Shown in pieces: positions 33,828-43,054 of a DNA stretch of 64,000 nt. The DNA lies in assembly GCF_019038435.1 (NCBI RefSeq), contig NZ_JAGPOX010000003.1, positions 1 to 64,000 on the forward strand, in the 5' to 3' direction. The position numbers and the translations under genes are program-made. The stretch comes from Nocardia alni (GTDB lineage: Bacteria; Actinomycetota; Actinomycetes; Mycobacteriales; Mycobacteriaceae). Positions within the stretch are counted from its first letter, which is position 1, and each line of letters opens with the position of its first letter. The notes beneath the pieces were generated by a model, which made no database searches, was not told where the DNA came from, and saw only the letters and a list, made by a program, of their open reading frames with translations.

Positions 33828-34478
33828 ATGACCGGGGACTGGCAGCAGCAGTGGGCGCCCACGGACGACCCGGAAATGGTCGAACTGCGGGACCCGTTGT
33901 CGCAATGCGCGGTTCAGATCGCGCGGCCCGATTCCGCGGAACTGCCCGCCGAATTCCTGGTCGAGCTGGAGACTCTGGTGTTCCAGTGGGAGAACCCGGC
34001 GACCCAGGCGGCGGCCGACGCATACCTCGCCCTGCGCGGCGAGCGGGAGCATCTGGCTATTCTGCGCGGCCTCAGCTGGCTGTGCGCCCTGTGGGCGGTG
34101 GTGTGCGAGACACGTCTGGGCAAACCCGCCGACGCCATCATCCGGGATCTGGACTACCGGGGTGGGCGACGGGTCATCCACAGCGAGGATGAGGCGATCG
34201 TGTGGGACGGCCTGACCCACCGGGTTCGTCTGGGCGCACTGGCCGCGCTCACCGAGGACCCTCGCGCGGTCGCCGCGTACCGAGCCGCGTGCACGGATCC
34301 GGCCGACATCGCCCCGGCGCTGGTTCAGCACACGCTGATCCACCTCGACGGCTTCAGCCAGGACATGCAGCGGCACGATCTGACCGCGCGCGGGCTGGCC
34401 GCCGCGGTGATCACCAACACCGGTCCGGGGACGGGGCGACGCCGCAGGTTGTGTTTCCGTCCCGCACACCCGATGTGA
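33828..34478 (+). CDS. Hypothetical protein, 216 aa
   Basis: I do not recognise a family. The protein is soluble, Ala/Leu-rich and helical, with one Trp/Cys-rich helix (LRGLSWLCALWAVVCETRLG, about residues 78-97) too polar at its ends to be a clear membrane span. It ends in a basic tail (GRRRRLCFRPAHPM). TGAGGA precedes the start. It is convergent with the flavin reductase gene, with 12 bases between them. Codon use is genome-typical, supporting a real gene. Confidence 0.6.
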   Translation: MTGDWQQQWAPTDDPEMVELRDPLSQCAVQIARPDSAELPAEFLVELETLVFQWENPATQAAADAYLALRGEREHLAILRGLSWLCALWAVVCETRLGKPADAIIRDLDYRGGRRVIHSEDEAIVWDGLTHRVRLGALAALTEDPRAVAAYRAACTDPADIAPALVQHTLIHLDGFSQDMQRHDLTARGLAAAVITNTGPGTGRRRRLCFRPAHPM

Positions 34479-34490
34479 ATGTGTCGGTTA

Positions 34491-35006
34491 TCACACTGCC
34501 GTAGGAAGCTCCTCGACGTGCAGGCGGCGGAACCGACTGCCGTGGAAGACGAGTGGATCCACATCCGCGCGAGTCGCCAGCCGGTGGACGCGCAGGATCA
34601 CCACCTGATGGTCGCCCGCGGGGACCTGGGTCTCGATCGTGCCCTCGAGCCAGGCGGACGCGCCCTCGACGAATACCGCGTGCCCCGCTCCGTGGCGCAG
34701 CGTCAGGCCCGCGAATCGGTCCCCCGAGCGCGCGGCCAGCGAGCGCGCGGCGTCCTGCTGGCCGGTGCCGAGCAGGCTCAGCCCCAGATGGCTGGCCTCG
34801 GACAGCCGCGGCCACGTCGTGGAGCTGTTCTGCACACAGAACGAGACCAGCGGCGGGTCCAGCGACACCGGCACGAAGGTGCTCACCGCCAATCCGTACG
34901 GGGTGCCCCCGAGGTCGGCGCACACTCCCACCACACCACTGGGGAACGAGGCGAAGGCCCGGCGCAATCCGGCGCCGTCGGCGGGAATCTCGTCGAGTTC
35001 GGACAT
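34491..35006 (-). CDS. NAD(P)H:FMN/flavin reductase (DszD/HpaC-like)
   Basis: 171 aa, flavin-reductase-like FMN-binding fold. The start of the domain is FASFPSGVVGVCADLGGTPYG, followed by STFVPVSLDPPLVSFCVQNSSTTWP (about residues 42-66), which holds the flavin-binding loop, and the GDHQVVILRVHRL strand near 135. It supplies reduced flavin to two-component monooxygenases. It is the only flavin reductase in the window and the last gene of the minus-strand run, so it probably serves the upstream SfnB, SfnG, StyA-like and DszA/C-like enzymes and perhaps SsuD. Ribosome-binding site GAGG. Confidence 0.88.
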   Translation of the reverse strand: MSELDEIPADGAGLRRAFASFPSGVVGVCADLGGTPYGLAVSTFVPVSLDPPLVSFCVQNSSTTWPRLSEASHLGLSLLGTGQQDAARSLAARSGDRFAGLTLRHGAGHAVFVEGASAWLEGTIETQVPAGDHQVVILRVHRLATRADVDPLVFHGSRFRRLHVEELPTAV

Positions 35007-35045
35007 GGGGTACCTCTTTCACCAGGGCCGCCGTGGCGGGCTCGG

Positions 35046-36266
35046 TTACACCACGCCGTGTAACGGCGGCGGTGTGTCGTGTAGCAGGGCGCGGCCCAGA
35101 TGCTGGTATTTCCAGCGCACCGGATCGTGCAGTGTATGGGTCCGGGCATTGCGCCAGAAGTGGTCCAGGTTCAGATCCGCTGCCGCACTGCGGGTTCCGC
35201 TCACCTCGAACAGTGCCGCCGGGACCTCGGTGGCCGCGCGATCGGCGACGGCCTTGGCCGCGGCGACCGCGAGCGAGGCGCGGGCGATCGGGTCGGGATC
35301 CGGATGATCGATCCGAGTCGCGGCATCGACGGCCAGACCGGCGGCGGTCAGTGTCGCCTCGGCGGCGGTCACGGACACCGACAGCTCGCCGACCCGCTGA
35401 ATCACCAGCGGATCGTCGACCGCCCGCTCGACACTGGCCTCGAACCAGGGGCGACTGCGGGTGCGCACGAATTCCACCGCCGCACCGAGCGCACCGCGCG
35501 CGATGCCGGTATCGATCGCGGCGTGCAGCAGTTGTGCGAACGCGCCGTATCCGGTCGGCGCGCGCACCGCCTCCGCGCGGGCCACGACCTGATCGGGATC
35601 GACCAGCACACCGTCGAATCGAACGGTGCCGCTGCCGGTCGTGCGCTGCCCCACGGCATTCCAGTCGTCGATGATCTCCACCCCCGGCGCATCGGCGGGG
35701 AGATAGGCGATGTACTCACCCTGCTCCAACCCGCTGCGGCCCTCCGGATCGTCGAGCCTGGTCAGCACGGCCAGCAGATCGGCGAAAAGTGAACCGGTAC
35801 AATAGAATTTGGCGCCATCGATGCGTAGGCGCCCGTTCTCGGGCCGAATCGTCGTCGCCACCTGCGCGACCGTGGTCCCGCCACGCTCGGACTGCGCGTT
35901 GGCGATCGTCGCGCCACCGAGCACCTGCGTGAAGTACCGCTTTCGCTGGTCGTCGGATCCGGCCAGCCGCAGCAGGTTCACGTACACGAAATGACTGTGC
36001 GGAATCTGGGCGATATTCGGATCCGCCGTCGCGAGGATACGGACCACCTCGGCCAATGCGCTGGGCGGCAGATCGGCCCCGCCATATGCCTCGGGCACGG
36101 TGGCGGCCAGCAAACCGCTCTCCGCCAACCGCCGCACCTCCGGATGGGGCAACTGCCGCAACCTGTCTCGCTCGGACGCGGCGACGGCGAATTCGGCCGC
36201 CAACTCCGCGGCCACCCGGAAGGCATCGTCGGCGGAGGTGATGCGCCGTGCCGTCACCGCCGTCAT
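35046..36266 (-). CDS. sfnB: SfnB-family sulfur acquisition oxidoreductase
   Basis: 406 aa with the acyl-CoA dehydrogenase fold used by flavin monooxygenases of the SfnB/DszC group. Markers are VPEAYGGADLPPSALAEVVR, IPHSHFVYVNLLR (the HSHF/HxHF feature of the group), IANAQSERGG, RIDGAKFYCTGSLFADLLAV and LNLDHFWRNARTHTLHDPV. The last motif is typical of the monooxygenase rather than the dehydrogenase branch. The start ATG overlaps the sfnG stop (TGATG), the same pairing as in Pseudomonas sulfone use. It likely oxidises the sulfinate/sulfonate chain after SfnG, though the precise reaction of SfnB is not settled. Confidence 0.85.
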   Translation of the reverse strand: MTAVTARRITSADDAFRVAAELAAEFAVAASERDRLRQLPHPEVRRLAESGLLAATVPEAYGGADLPPSALAEVVRILATADPNIAQIPHSHFVYVNLLRLAGSDDQRKRYFTQVLGGATIANAQSERGGTTVAQVATTIRPENGRLRIDGAKFYCTGSLFADLLAVLTRLDDPEGRSGLEQGEYIAYLPADAPGVEIIDDWNAVGQRTTGSGTVRFDGVLVDPDQVVARAEAVRAPTGYGAFAQLLHAAIDTGIARGALGAAVEFVRTRSRPWFEASVERAVDDPLVIQRVGELSVSVTAAEATLTAAGLAVDAATRIDHPDPDPIARASLAVAAAKAVADRAATEVPAALFEVSGTRSAAADLNLDHFWRNARTHTLHDPVRWKYQHLGRALLHDTPPPLHGVV

Positions 36267-37378
36267 CACGCCACCGCGACGGGCTTGCGCTGTGCCTCGA
36301 GCTCACGCACCAGCGGCAGCACACGACTGCCGAAGTATTCGACCTCCTCCTGGAAGTGCAGGAAGCCCGCCAGGATCAGATCCACGCCGCGGTCGCGGTA
36401 GGCCACGATGCGCTCGGCGATCTGTTCGGGAGTGCCGATCAGCTTGGTCCGGAAGCCGTCGTTGTACTGCACCAGATCCTCGAAGGTGGAATCGGCCCAC
36501 ATCCCCTTGCGATCCGAGGTGGACGCGCCCGCCTGCTGGACCGCGTCGTGGAATCCCTGTACCGCAGGGCGATTGGCCTTGTCGATGATCTCGCGAAGGG
36601 TGTCCTTGGCTTCCTTCTCGGTGTCGCGGGCGATGATGAACCCGTTGAGCCCGAACCGAACCTCCCGGTCGTGCTCGCGGGCGACCGCGCGCACATCCTC
36701 CAGTTGCTCGGTGACGCCGTCGAAGTCCTTGCCGTTGGAGAAGTACCAGTCCGCGTAGCGCCCGCCGTTGCGGCGCGCGGCGCTGGAGTTACCGCCCTGG
36801 AACAGTTCGGGATTGGGCCGCTCCGGAGTGTTGAGCGGCTTGGGCTTGAGCGTGAAGTCGCGGATCCGGTAGAAGTCGCCGCCGTAGTTCACCGCGTCCT
36901 CGGTCCAGATCTTGCGGATCACCTCGAGGAATTCGCCGCTGCGCCGGTAGCGTTCGTCGTGTTCGAGCCAGGGTTCGCCCAGCGCCTGGAATTCCCCGGC
37001 GAACCAGCCCGAGACGACGTTGATCGCGAACCGGCCGCCGGACAGATGATCGGCGGTCGCCCCGAATTTGGCCAATACGGCCGGATGCCACAGCCCCGGA
37101 TGAATGGCCGCGATGACCTTGAGCCGCTCGGTCGCGCCGAGCAGTGCCAGGCTGAACGAGGTCGACTCGTGCTGGTATTCCGCGCCGTACGAGGCGGTGT
37201 ACCGGACCTGGGACAGCGCGTATTCGAAGCCGTTGCGTTCGGCGGTCTGGGCCAGCTTCTTGTTGTATTCGAAATCCCAGCTCGTGCGCTGCTCGATGTC
37301 ACTGGTGACCAGGCCGCCGCTGACGTTGGGAACCCAGTAGGCGAACCGGGTCTGTTCGGCAATTTTCTCGGTGCTCAC
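36266..37378 (-). CDS. sfnG: Dimethylsulfone monooxygenase SfnG
   Basis: 370 aa, FMNH2-dependent luciferase-fold monooxygenase converting dimethylsulfone to methanesulfinate. The opening FAYWVPNVSGGLVTSDIEQR and the segments YALSQVRYTASYGAEYQHE, INVVSGWFAGEFQALGEPW and LEHDERYRRSGEFLE match SfnG of Pseudomonas as remembered. GTG start at 37378 with GGGAG upstream. It lies 158 bases after the StyA-like gene and is coupled to sfnB. Together with ssuD this would let the cell take sulfur from methylated sulfones when sulfate is scarce. Confidence 0.92.
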   Translation of the reverse strand: MSTEKIAEQTRFAYWVPNVSGGLVTSDIEQRTSWDFEYNKKLAQTAERNGFEYALSQVRYTASYGAEYQHESTSFSLALLGATERLKVIAAIHPGLWHPAVLAKFGATADHLSGGRFAINVVSGWFAGEFQALGEPWLEHDERYRRSGEFLEVIRKIWTEDAVNYGGDFYRIRDFTLKPKPLNTPERPNPELFQGGNSSAARRNGGRYADWYFSNGKDFDGVTEQLEDVRAVAREHDREVRFGLNGFIIARDTEKEAKDTLREIIDKANRPAVQGFHDAVQQAGASTSDRKGMWADSTFEDLVQYNDGFRTKLIGTPEQIAERIVAYRDRGVDLILAGFLHFQEEVEYFGSRVLPLVRELEAQRKPVAVA

Positions 37379-37536
37379 TCATGCTCCCAGTGGTATCCGT
37401 CGGAATCTGCGGCCGCCTCGGCCGGGCGCGCGGTGTGCCCCTCACTTCAGCACCGCGCGCTACCCGACACGAGGGTTTGAATCTGTGCGATCTCATCGAT
37501 GGGACGGGGGACGGTAAGCCGGCGGGGTGGGTGAAC

Positions 37537-38901
37537 TCAGGCGACTGCCTCGAACCGTGAGCGCTCGAAACGACCGGCAGGCTGGAACTGGCTCAGTAGT
37601 CCGGCTGCCTCCTGGCCGGTGACATGCTGGATATAAGCGTCCGCCGCATCGGTGGAGGCGATATCCAGGAACGGCTGCGGGCGATGCAGCAGGCCCACCA
37701 GCGCCGAGGCGAACTGCGGGTCCACCGTGGCGGCGGGAAAGAAGCGATTGCCGATATCGCCGAATTCCGGATCGCTCAGGAACAGCCGGGTGACCCGGCT
37801 GGCCGCGTCCGAGCGCGCACCCAGGAATTCGGCGTACCGCGTCTCGAGCCATTCACGATCGAACTGCCCCTCGTGCGTCGCCGCGGCCGCGACCAGCCGC
37901 TGCGCCTGAATCAGCCCGCTCTGCGCGCCCTGACCCGCGATCGGGTCGTACGCCACGGCGGTATCGCCCAGAGCAGCGACGAGGTGCCCGCCCGCGGTGG
38001 CGCCGACACCCGTGCGCACCACCGGCCGGACCGCGCCCTTGAGCCACGAGTGTGGATCCTCGGAGATGACCTGCGTGGCAAGGACTTCCGGCAAGTCCCA
38101 GTCGACGAAGTCACGGTAGAGATCCTGCACGATCCGATGCGCCGACTCTGCGGAATCGGCGGCGGCGAAACGCTTTTCCCAATCACTGCCGGGCCTGGCC
38201 CACCCCAGGAACGCCCACGACGGTCCGGCGTCCTTGTGCAGATACGGACCCCACCATGCCTCACCCTGCTCGGCGAGGATCGAGAATCCGCTGTGTGCGC
38301 CACCGTCCAGGCTGCGATGTGCGAAAACCTCAGGGCCATAGCCCAATCCGGTGACGGTCACGGTGAGCAGCCGGCGTTGCGGCTCGGCGTACACCGTGCG
38401 CACGGGGTCGATCTCGAACAGATCGGCCAGGCCACCACGCCCGGTGGCGACCAGAGTCAGATCATTGGCGGCCGCGATCGGATCGAGCGTCTCGGGCGTC
38501 ACCGACTGCACGACGAACCGGCCGCCGCGCTCCTGGAATCGGGTGAGTCGCTCGTCGGCCTTCAGGCGGGTATCCACGGCGAGCCCGACATATCCGTCGA
38601 AATTGCCGTCGAACGCGATCAATTCGGCGCTCTCCGGTCCAGCTATGCGCACACTCAGCCCGGAATGCCTGGGCGCCCGGTCGACAAAGGTATCCAGGCC
38701 GAGCGCGGACTCGGCGCCCTGCGCCTCGCCGAATTCCAACGCCGTGCCCGTGGCGGGCACATCATCGCGCAGCGCGCGCTGATCCCGATCGCTGTAGACG
38801 GTCACCTCGAAACCCGCGTCGAGCAGACCGAGTGCGGCGGTCACACCGGTCTGCCCCGCGCCTACTATCGCTGCCGTTCGGCTCGAATTCTGTTTTGTCA
38901 T
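37537..38901 (-). CDS. StyA-like FAD monooxygenase (styrene/indole monooxygenase family)
   Basis: 454 aa, slightly longer than styrene monooxygenase StyA (about 415). The FAD motif is VGAGQTGVTAALGLLDAGFEV near residue 13, followed by VTVYSDRD. The segment DTRLKADERLTRFQERGGRF parallels StyA VDYRLY...RALEARGGKF. The second flavin motif LGDTAVAYDPIAGQGAQSG is near residue 320. StyA enzymes are two-component external monooxygenases that epoxidise alkenes or oxidise sulfides to sulfoxides. In an operon of sulfur monooxygenases, S-oxidation is the attractive role. The partner reductase may be 34491-35006. Stand-alone promoter possible in the 63-base gap upstream. Confidence 0.78.
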   Translation of the reverse strand: MTKQNSSRTAAIVGAGQTGVTAALGLLDAGFEVTVYSDRDQRALRDDVPATGTALEFGEAQGAESALGLDTFVDRAPRHSGLSVRIAGPESAELIAFDGNFDGYVGLAVDTRLKADERLTRFQERGGRFVVQSVTPETLDPIAAANDLTLVATGRGGLADLFEIDPVRTVYAEPQRRLLTVTVTGLGYGPEVFAHRSLDGGAHSGFSILAEQGEAWWGPYLHKDAGPSWAFLGWARPGSDWEKRFAAADSAESAHRIVQDLYRDFVDWDLPEVLATQVISEDPHSWLKGAVRPVVRTGVGATAGGHLVAALGDTAVAYDPIAGQGAQSGLIQAQRLVAAAATHEGQFDREWLETRYAEFLGARSDAASRVTRLFLSDPEFGDIGNRFFPAATVDPQFASALVGLLHRPQPFLDIASTDAADAYIQHVTGQEAAGLLSQFQPAGRFERSRFEAVA

Positions 38902-38964
38902 AGGGAAATTCTGATGCCCCCGACCGCCATATCGGAGTATTGCGCTCAGCGAGAACGGATCCCC

Positions 38965-40404
38965 CTAGGATCGCGCGGCGACCGTATCCCCGGACCGCCG
39001 CACCGACGCGGGCAACGCGGTCGAATCCGGGCCATCCAGCCGATATCGCGCGCCTCGATGCTCGCTCGGGAGCCTGTCTCCCCGGCCGAACAGGGCGTTG
39101 CGCAGTGTGCCCGGCACATATTCGGTCGGATAGACGCCGCGCTCGGTCAGCACCGGAATCACGTGCCGCATGACATCCTCGAAACTGCCCGGCGTTATCG
39201 CGTACGCGAGATTGAATCCGTCCACATCGGTATCGTCGACCCATTCCTGCAACCGGTCTGCGACGGTACTGCCGGATCCGACGAATACCGGTCCCATTCC
39301 ACCGATCGCGCCCCAGCGCCCGATATCGCGGACCGTCCATTCCCGCCCGTCGTCGTCGAATTCTTGGAATGCGGCGACGGCCGATTGGATCGCATTGCTC
39401 TCAACCTGGCCGATCGGATCGTCCAGATCGTATTCGGACAGGTCTATTCCCATCCACCCGGACATGAACACCAGCCCGCCCTCCACGCTCGCGTATTCGA
39501 GATACTCCCGATGCTTGTGCTCGGCCGCCTCGTCGGTGGCGTCGGTGATGACGGTGGCCAGGGCGTAGACGCGCGCCGAATAGGGATCGCGCCCGGCCTC
39601 GCGCAGCGCCTGGCGAATCCGCGCGACGGTCTGCGCCACAACCCGTTTCGACGGCCCCGCGATGAAGATCGCCTCGGCGTTCTCGGCGGCGAACCTGGTG
39701 CCGCGCGGCGAGGCGCCCGCCTGATAGATCACCGGCGTACGCTGCGGCGACGGTTCGGACAGGTGGATGCCGGGCACGGTGTAATGCGTGCCGTGGTGCC
39801 CGATGTGGTGCACCTTGGCCGGATCGACGTAGACTCCCGCCGCGGCATCGCGCACGACCGCGTCGTCCTCCCAGGAACCCTCCCACAGCTTGTAGAGCAC
39901 CTCCAGGTACTCGTCGGCCTGGTTGTATCGCTCGTCGTGGTCGAGTTGATCCGCGGCGCCGAAATTCCTTGCGGCCGAGGGCAGATAGCCGGTCACCACG
40001 TTCCAGCCCAGGCGTCCGCCGGTCAGGTGATCGAGCGTGGACAGGCGCCGGGCGAACGGATACGGATGCTCGAAACCGGTGCCGGTGGTGATGCCGAAGC
40101 CGAGATGCGTTGTCACCCCGGCCATCGCCGATACCAGCAGCAGCGGATCGGCGACCGGAATCTGCGCGCCCTGACGCAGGGCGGCGGTATCGTCGCCGCC
40201 GTATACGTCGTAGGTACCCAGGACGTCGGCGATGAAGATCCCGTCGAATCGACCGCGTTCCAGTAGTTTCGCCAGATCGGTCCAGTAGCCGAGCTCCTTG
40301 TAGCGGTGTGATTGATCCTCCGGATGCCGCCACAGCCCCGGGGACTGATGCGCGACACAGTTCATGTCGAAGGCGTTGAACCGGATTCGGCGGGGCTCGC
40401 TCAT
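38965..40404 (-). CDS. NtaA/SnaA/DszA-family FMNH2-dependent monooxygenase (DszA/DmoA-like)
   Basis: 479 aa bacterial luciferase-fold enzyme of the NtaA/DszA group. Typical segments are FNAFDMNCVAHQSPGLWRHP, LLERGRFDGIFIADVLG, GRLGWNVVTGYLPSAARNFG and YQAGASPRGTRFAAENAEAIF (residues split across 225-245). DszA breaks the C-S bond of dibenzothiophene sulfone, and DmoA oxidises dimethyl sulfide. This protein is a relative of both, with a C-terminal tail about 25 residues longer. The start overlaps the stop of the upstream DszC/SfnB-like gene, so they form a likely functional pair. Exact substrate not assignable. Confidence 0.85.
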   Translation of the reverse strand: MSEPRRIRFNAFDMNCVAHQSPGLWRHPEDQSHRYKELGYWTDLAKLLERGRFDGIFIADVLGTYDVYGGDDTAALRQGAQIPVADPLLLVSAMAGVTTHLGFGITTGTGFEHPYPFARRLSTLDHLTGGRLGWNVVTGYLPSAARNFGAADQLDHDERYNQADEYLEVLYKLWEGSWEDDAVVRDAAAGVYVDPAKVHHIGHHGTHYTVPGIHLSEPSPQRTPVIYQAGASPRGTRFAAENAEAIFIAGPSKRVVAQTVARIRQALREAGRDPYSARVYALATVITDATDEAAEHKHREYLEYASVEGGLVFMSGWMGIDLSEYDLDDPIGQVESNAIQSAVAAFQEFDDDGREWTVRDIGRWGAIGGMGPVFVGSGSTVADRLQEWVDDTDVDGFNLAYAITPGSFEDVMRHVIPVLTERGVYPTEYVPGTLRNALFGRGDRLPSEHRGARYRLDGPDSTALPASVRRSGDTVAARS

Positions 40405-41621
40405 CGCGCGACCCCCTGGGCCGTCCGCTCGCCCGCGCTCCAGCCGAACGGCAGCTGTGTGCCGTTGAGCAGGTGATCACCGATCGCCCTGGCCTTCTGG
40501 ATCGCGGGATTGTGCACCGAGATGGTCCGGGCGTTGCGCCAGTGCCGATCCAGGCGCAGTTGTTCGGACACGATCGACGCACCGCCGACCTCGAACAACC
40601 GGGTGGTGGCCGTCAGCACGGTGTCGATCACGGTGAGTTGCGCCTGGGCCGAGACGAGTTCCACGCCGATCAGTTCGTTCTCATCGCTCGCACCGGCGTC
40701 CAGCACGGCGTCCAGACGATCGGCGACCGCGAGCACACTGGCCCGCGCCGAGAACGCCGCGGCCGACAACTGGCCGATCACCTGCTGCACCAACGGATCC
40801 TGCCGGGGCAGGTCCGCGGCGGCGTGCGTGTACGCCCGGGTGCGCTCGGCGACCCAGGCCCGCACATCGCTCTCCGCCCGGCGGGCGATCCCCGCGAGCA
40901 CCGCCAACTGCACCAGCTGGAGATAGGCCGTGGCGTAGGTGGGCCCGGATACGCCGTAGCCGGGACCGAGAATCCGATCCGCCGCGATCGCCACGTTGTC
41001 GAATTCCGTTGTCCCGCTGGCAGTGAGACGCTGCCCGAAGCCGTCCCAGTCGTCGTGCCGGCGCACGCCCTCGGCCGCGGCGTCGACCAGCACGCCCACC
41101 CGCTCACCGTCGCGATCGGCCGCGGCGACGATGTAGTCCGCGTACAACGAGCCGGTGCTGTAGTACTTCACGCCGTTGAGCCGCCAGCCCGCGCCGTCCG
41201 GGGTCAGGCGCGTGCGGTACCGATCCACCGCCCCCACACCCGGTTCGGTGATCGCGTTGCCGACCAGGGCGCCCGATCCCGCCGCGCGCAGCCACTGCTC
41301 GCGCGCTGGGCCCGGCTGGGCGAGCAGCTGATCCTCGACGAAGGAGAAGTGCACCCGGAGCGCCTGCGGCAGATTGGATTCCGCGGCGGCCAGGTCGATC
41401 AGCAGCCCGAACAGCTGACGCACACTGGCGCCGTGACCGCCGTATTCGGCGGGTACCCGCAGGGCCCCGAAGTTGGCCTCACGCAGCCAGCCCACCTCCT
41501 CGTACGGCAGGCGGCGGTCGATCTCGCGCTGGACCGCGCCGACGGCGATCCGGTCGAACACGGGCGCGAAGATCTCGTCGAGTTCGCGATCGGATACGGC
41601 ATGTGGAGCAGTGGAGGTCAT
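40401..41621 (-). CDS. DszC/SfnB-family flavin monooxygenase (acyl-CoA dehydrogenase fold)
   Basis: 406 aa. VPAEYGGHGASVRQLFGLLI, LPQALRVHFSFVEDQLLAQ, KYYSTGSLYADYIVAAADRD and LRLDRHWRNARTISVHNP mark the DszC/SfnB group, which uses reduced FMN to oxygenate sulfur compounds. ATG 41621 directly abuts GGAGG, too close for normal initiation. The alternative ATG at 41669 (MRVTREQSPCSRDRRR extension) has no ribosome-binding site, so the start is uncertain. It is coupled to the DszA-like gene and begins 32-80 bases after the acyltransferase operon. Confidence 0.83.
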   Translation of the reverse strand: MTSTAPHAVSDRELDEIFAPVFDRIAVGAVQREIDRRLPYEEVGWLREANFGALRVPAEYGGHGASVRQLFGLLIDLAAAESNLPQALRVHFSFVEDQLLAQPGPAREQWLRAAGSGALVGNAITEPGVGAVDRYRTRLTPDGAGWRLNGVKYYSTGSLYADYIVAAADRDGERVGVLVDAAAEGVRRHDDWDGFGQRLTASGTTEFDNVAIAADRILGPGYGVSGPTYATAYLQLVQLAVLAGIARRAESDVRAWVAERTRAYTHAAADLPRQDPLVQQVIGQLSAAAFSARASVLAVADRLDAVLDAGASDENELIGVELVSAQAQLTVIDTVLTATTRLFEVGGASIVSEQLRLDRHWRNARTISVHNPAIQKARAIGDHLLNGTQLPFGWSAGERTAQGVAR

Positions 41622-41701
41622 CCTCCGACGATCGCGCGAGCACGGACTTTGCTCACGGGTTACGCGCATCGGGATCGAAACGCCCCCACACGACGACCGT
41701 G

Positions 41702-43054
41702 CTACCAGAACGCCGGAACCAGCCCCCAGGCGCCGAACTCCGCCCGCACATGGGCGCGCAGTGTTGCGGTGGACGGGAAGGCATCCGGGTCGGCGCCGAT
41801 CACGGCGAGGGTGACCTGCTCGTCGTCACTGGACCAGGACATGCTCAGGCCGATCTCGGTCCGGCGGAAGAACTCCGTGTCGCGCGGCCGGATGATCGGC
41901 CGCATGACCACCCTGCGGGCCCGGACCCCGCCGATGGTCGCGACGGATTCGGTGGCGCTGCCGAGGTTGGTACACAGGCATATCGGCGCTTTCGATGTGC
42001 GCACGAATCGACGGGCGATGACGTCCGGGATCACCATCTGCAGGGGTTGCAGGTGTTGCAGCGGAGGTGTGGAGGCCGGATCGTCGTAGGCCGTCATGGC
42101 CTGTTTCGTCATCGCCCGGATCAGCGCGAGGTCGGCCGATTCGCCCTCGGTGTAGGGCACCGAGATCGGAATTCCGGTGGTGGCGTTGCCCCGCGGGTCA
42201 TCGGGCCCGCGCATCATGCGCGGGATGTCGACGCGGACCGATGCCCCGTCGCCGAGGCGGCCGGACCGCCCGAGGATGCCGACCGCGGTGCCGATCATCA
42301 GCCCGTTGGCCGTGCCGCCGTATTTCCGCGCGACCGAATTCCACTGCACTAGCGGAACATTGACGATCAGCTGGGCGGGCGCGTAGTGATCGGACGGGTA
42401 GTGGGGAGGCTGGGGATCGCGGGGTATGCGACCCGGCTCGGTCACCCCGCGAGCACGGTAGGCACCGGCGATCCCCTTGCCGATGGCCCACACCTGCCCC
42501 GTCGCATCGGCGAGGTCTGCCCGCCACCGCCCACCCTCGGGCCGGTCGCGGACGTGGCGACCGGAGCTGTCGGACCGGCTCGGCTCGAGCCCCCGGCCGA
42601 GCCGGTCGAGCGCGTCGGACAGGGCGACGAGCCCGGCACTGCCGTCCGCTCCCACGTGGGACGCCACCAGGGACACCACCATCCCGCGCCCGACCGGCGC
42701 CGCCGACAGCCGCCACAGACTCCCGTCCGCCGGGTCGAAGTCGACCTCACCCTGCTGCGACAGCCACTCGATGACCCGGTCCTCGGCCACCGGCTCCTGC
42801 TGCCAGGTGAGCGGGACGGTCGCCGTCGACGGCTCCCACCACGGCCGGGCGAACGGCACCCGGCCGCGCACGACCCGGCGGGCCAGGAATCCGTGCGCCA
42901 GGTGCCGATGCAAGGCGGTGAGGGTGTCGCGGTCGAGCGGTTCGTCGAACCACCAACCCATCTGGTTGAGCAGCACCGAGCCGAACAGCCGGTGCACCTT
43001 CCAGAACAGGTCGTCGTCGGCGGTGAGGCGATTCACCCGCGCCGCGGCCCTCAT
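41702..43054 (-). CDS. Condensation/WS-DGAT-like acyltransferase (third of three)
   Basis: 450 aa stand-alone acyltransferase. The catalytic HxxxDG motif is HVGADG at residues 133-138. Other features are LYRALHRHL-like helix TALHRHLAHGFLARRVV near 45 and a C-terminal section (IGLSMSWSSDDEQVTLAVIG) typical of WS/DGAT or condensation folds. The first His of HHxxxDG is Ser. It is coupled by an ATGA overlap to the previous acyltransferase gene. Such enzymes join acyl chains from thioesters to alcohols or amines (PapA, WS/DGAT, NRPS C domains). No carrier protein or synthase is encoded in the window, so substrates must come from elsewhere. Confidence 0.78.
   Translation of the reverse strand: MRAAARVNRLTADDDLFWKVHRLFGSVLLNQMGWWFDEPLDRDTLTALHRHLAHGFLARRVVRGRVPFARPWWEPSTATVPLTWQQEPVAEDRVIEWLSQQGEVDFDPADGSLWRLSAAPVGRGMVVSLVASHVGADGSAGLVALSDALDRLGRGLEPSRSDSSGRHVRDRPEGGRWRADLADATGQVWAIGKGIAGAYRARGVTEPGRIPRDPQPPHYPSDHYAPAQLIVNVPLVQWNSVARKYGGTANGLMIGTAVGILGRSGRLGDGASVRVDIPRMMRGPDDPRGNATTGIPISVPYTEGESADLALIRAMTKQAMTAYDDPASTPPLQHLQPLQMVIPDVIARRFVRTSKAPICLCTNLGSATESVATIGGVRARRVVMRPIIRPRDTEFFRRTEIGLSMSWSSDDEQVTLAVIGADPDAFPSTATLRAHVRAEFGAWGLVPAFW

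Noticed and set aside
37379..37496. Possible cysteine-responsive leader peptide (MRSHRFKPSCR...) before sfnG
   Set aside because: It has only one Cys in the relevant part, runs on past the sfnG start in another frame and shows no poly-Cys tract as in mycobacterial attenuator ORFs.
37624..40266. 880-codon open frame on the plus strand opposite the StyA- and DszA-like genes
   Set aside because: It is the antisense shadow of two clear flavoenzyme genes. High-GC third positions suppress stops on the other strand, and the translation is low-complexity Arg/Gly/His-rich.
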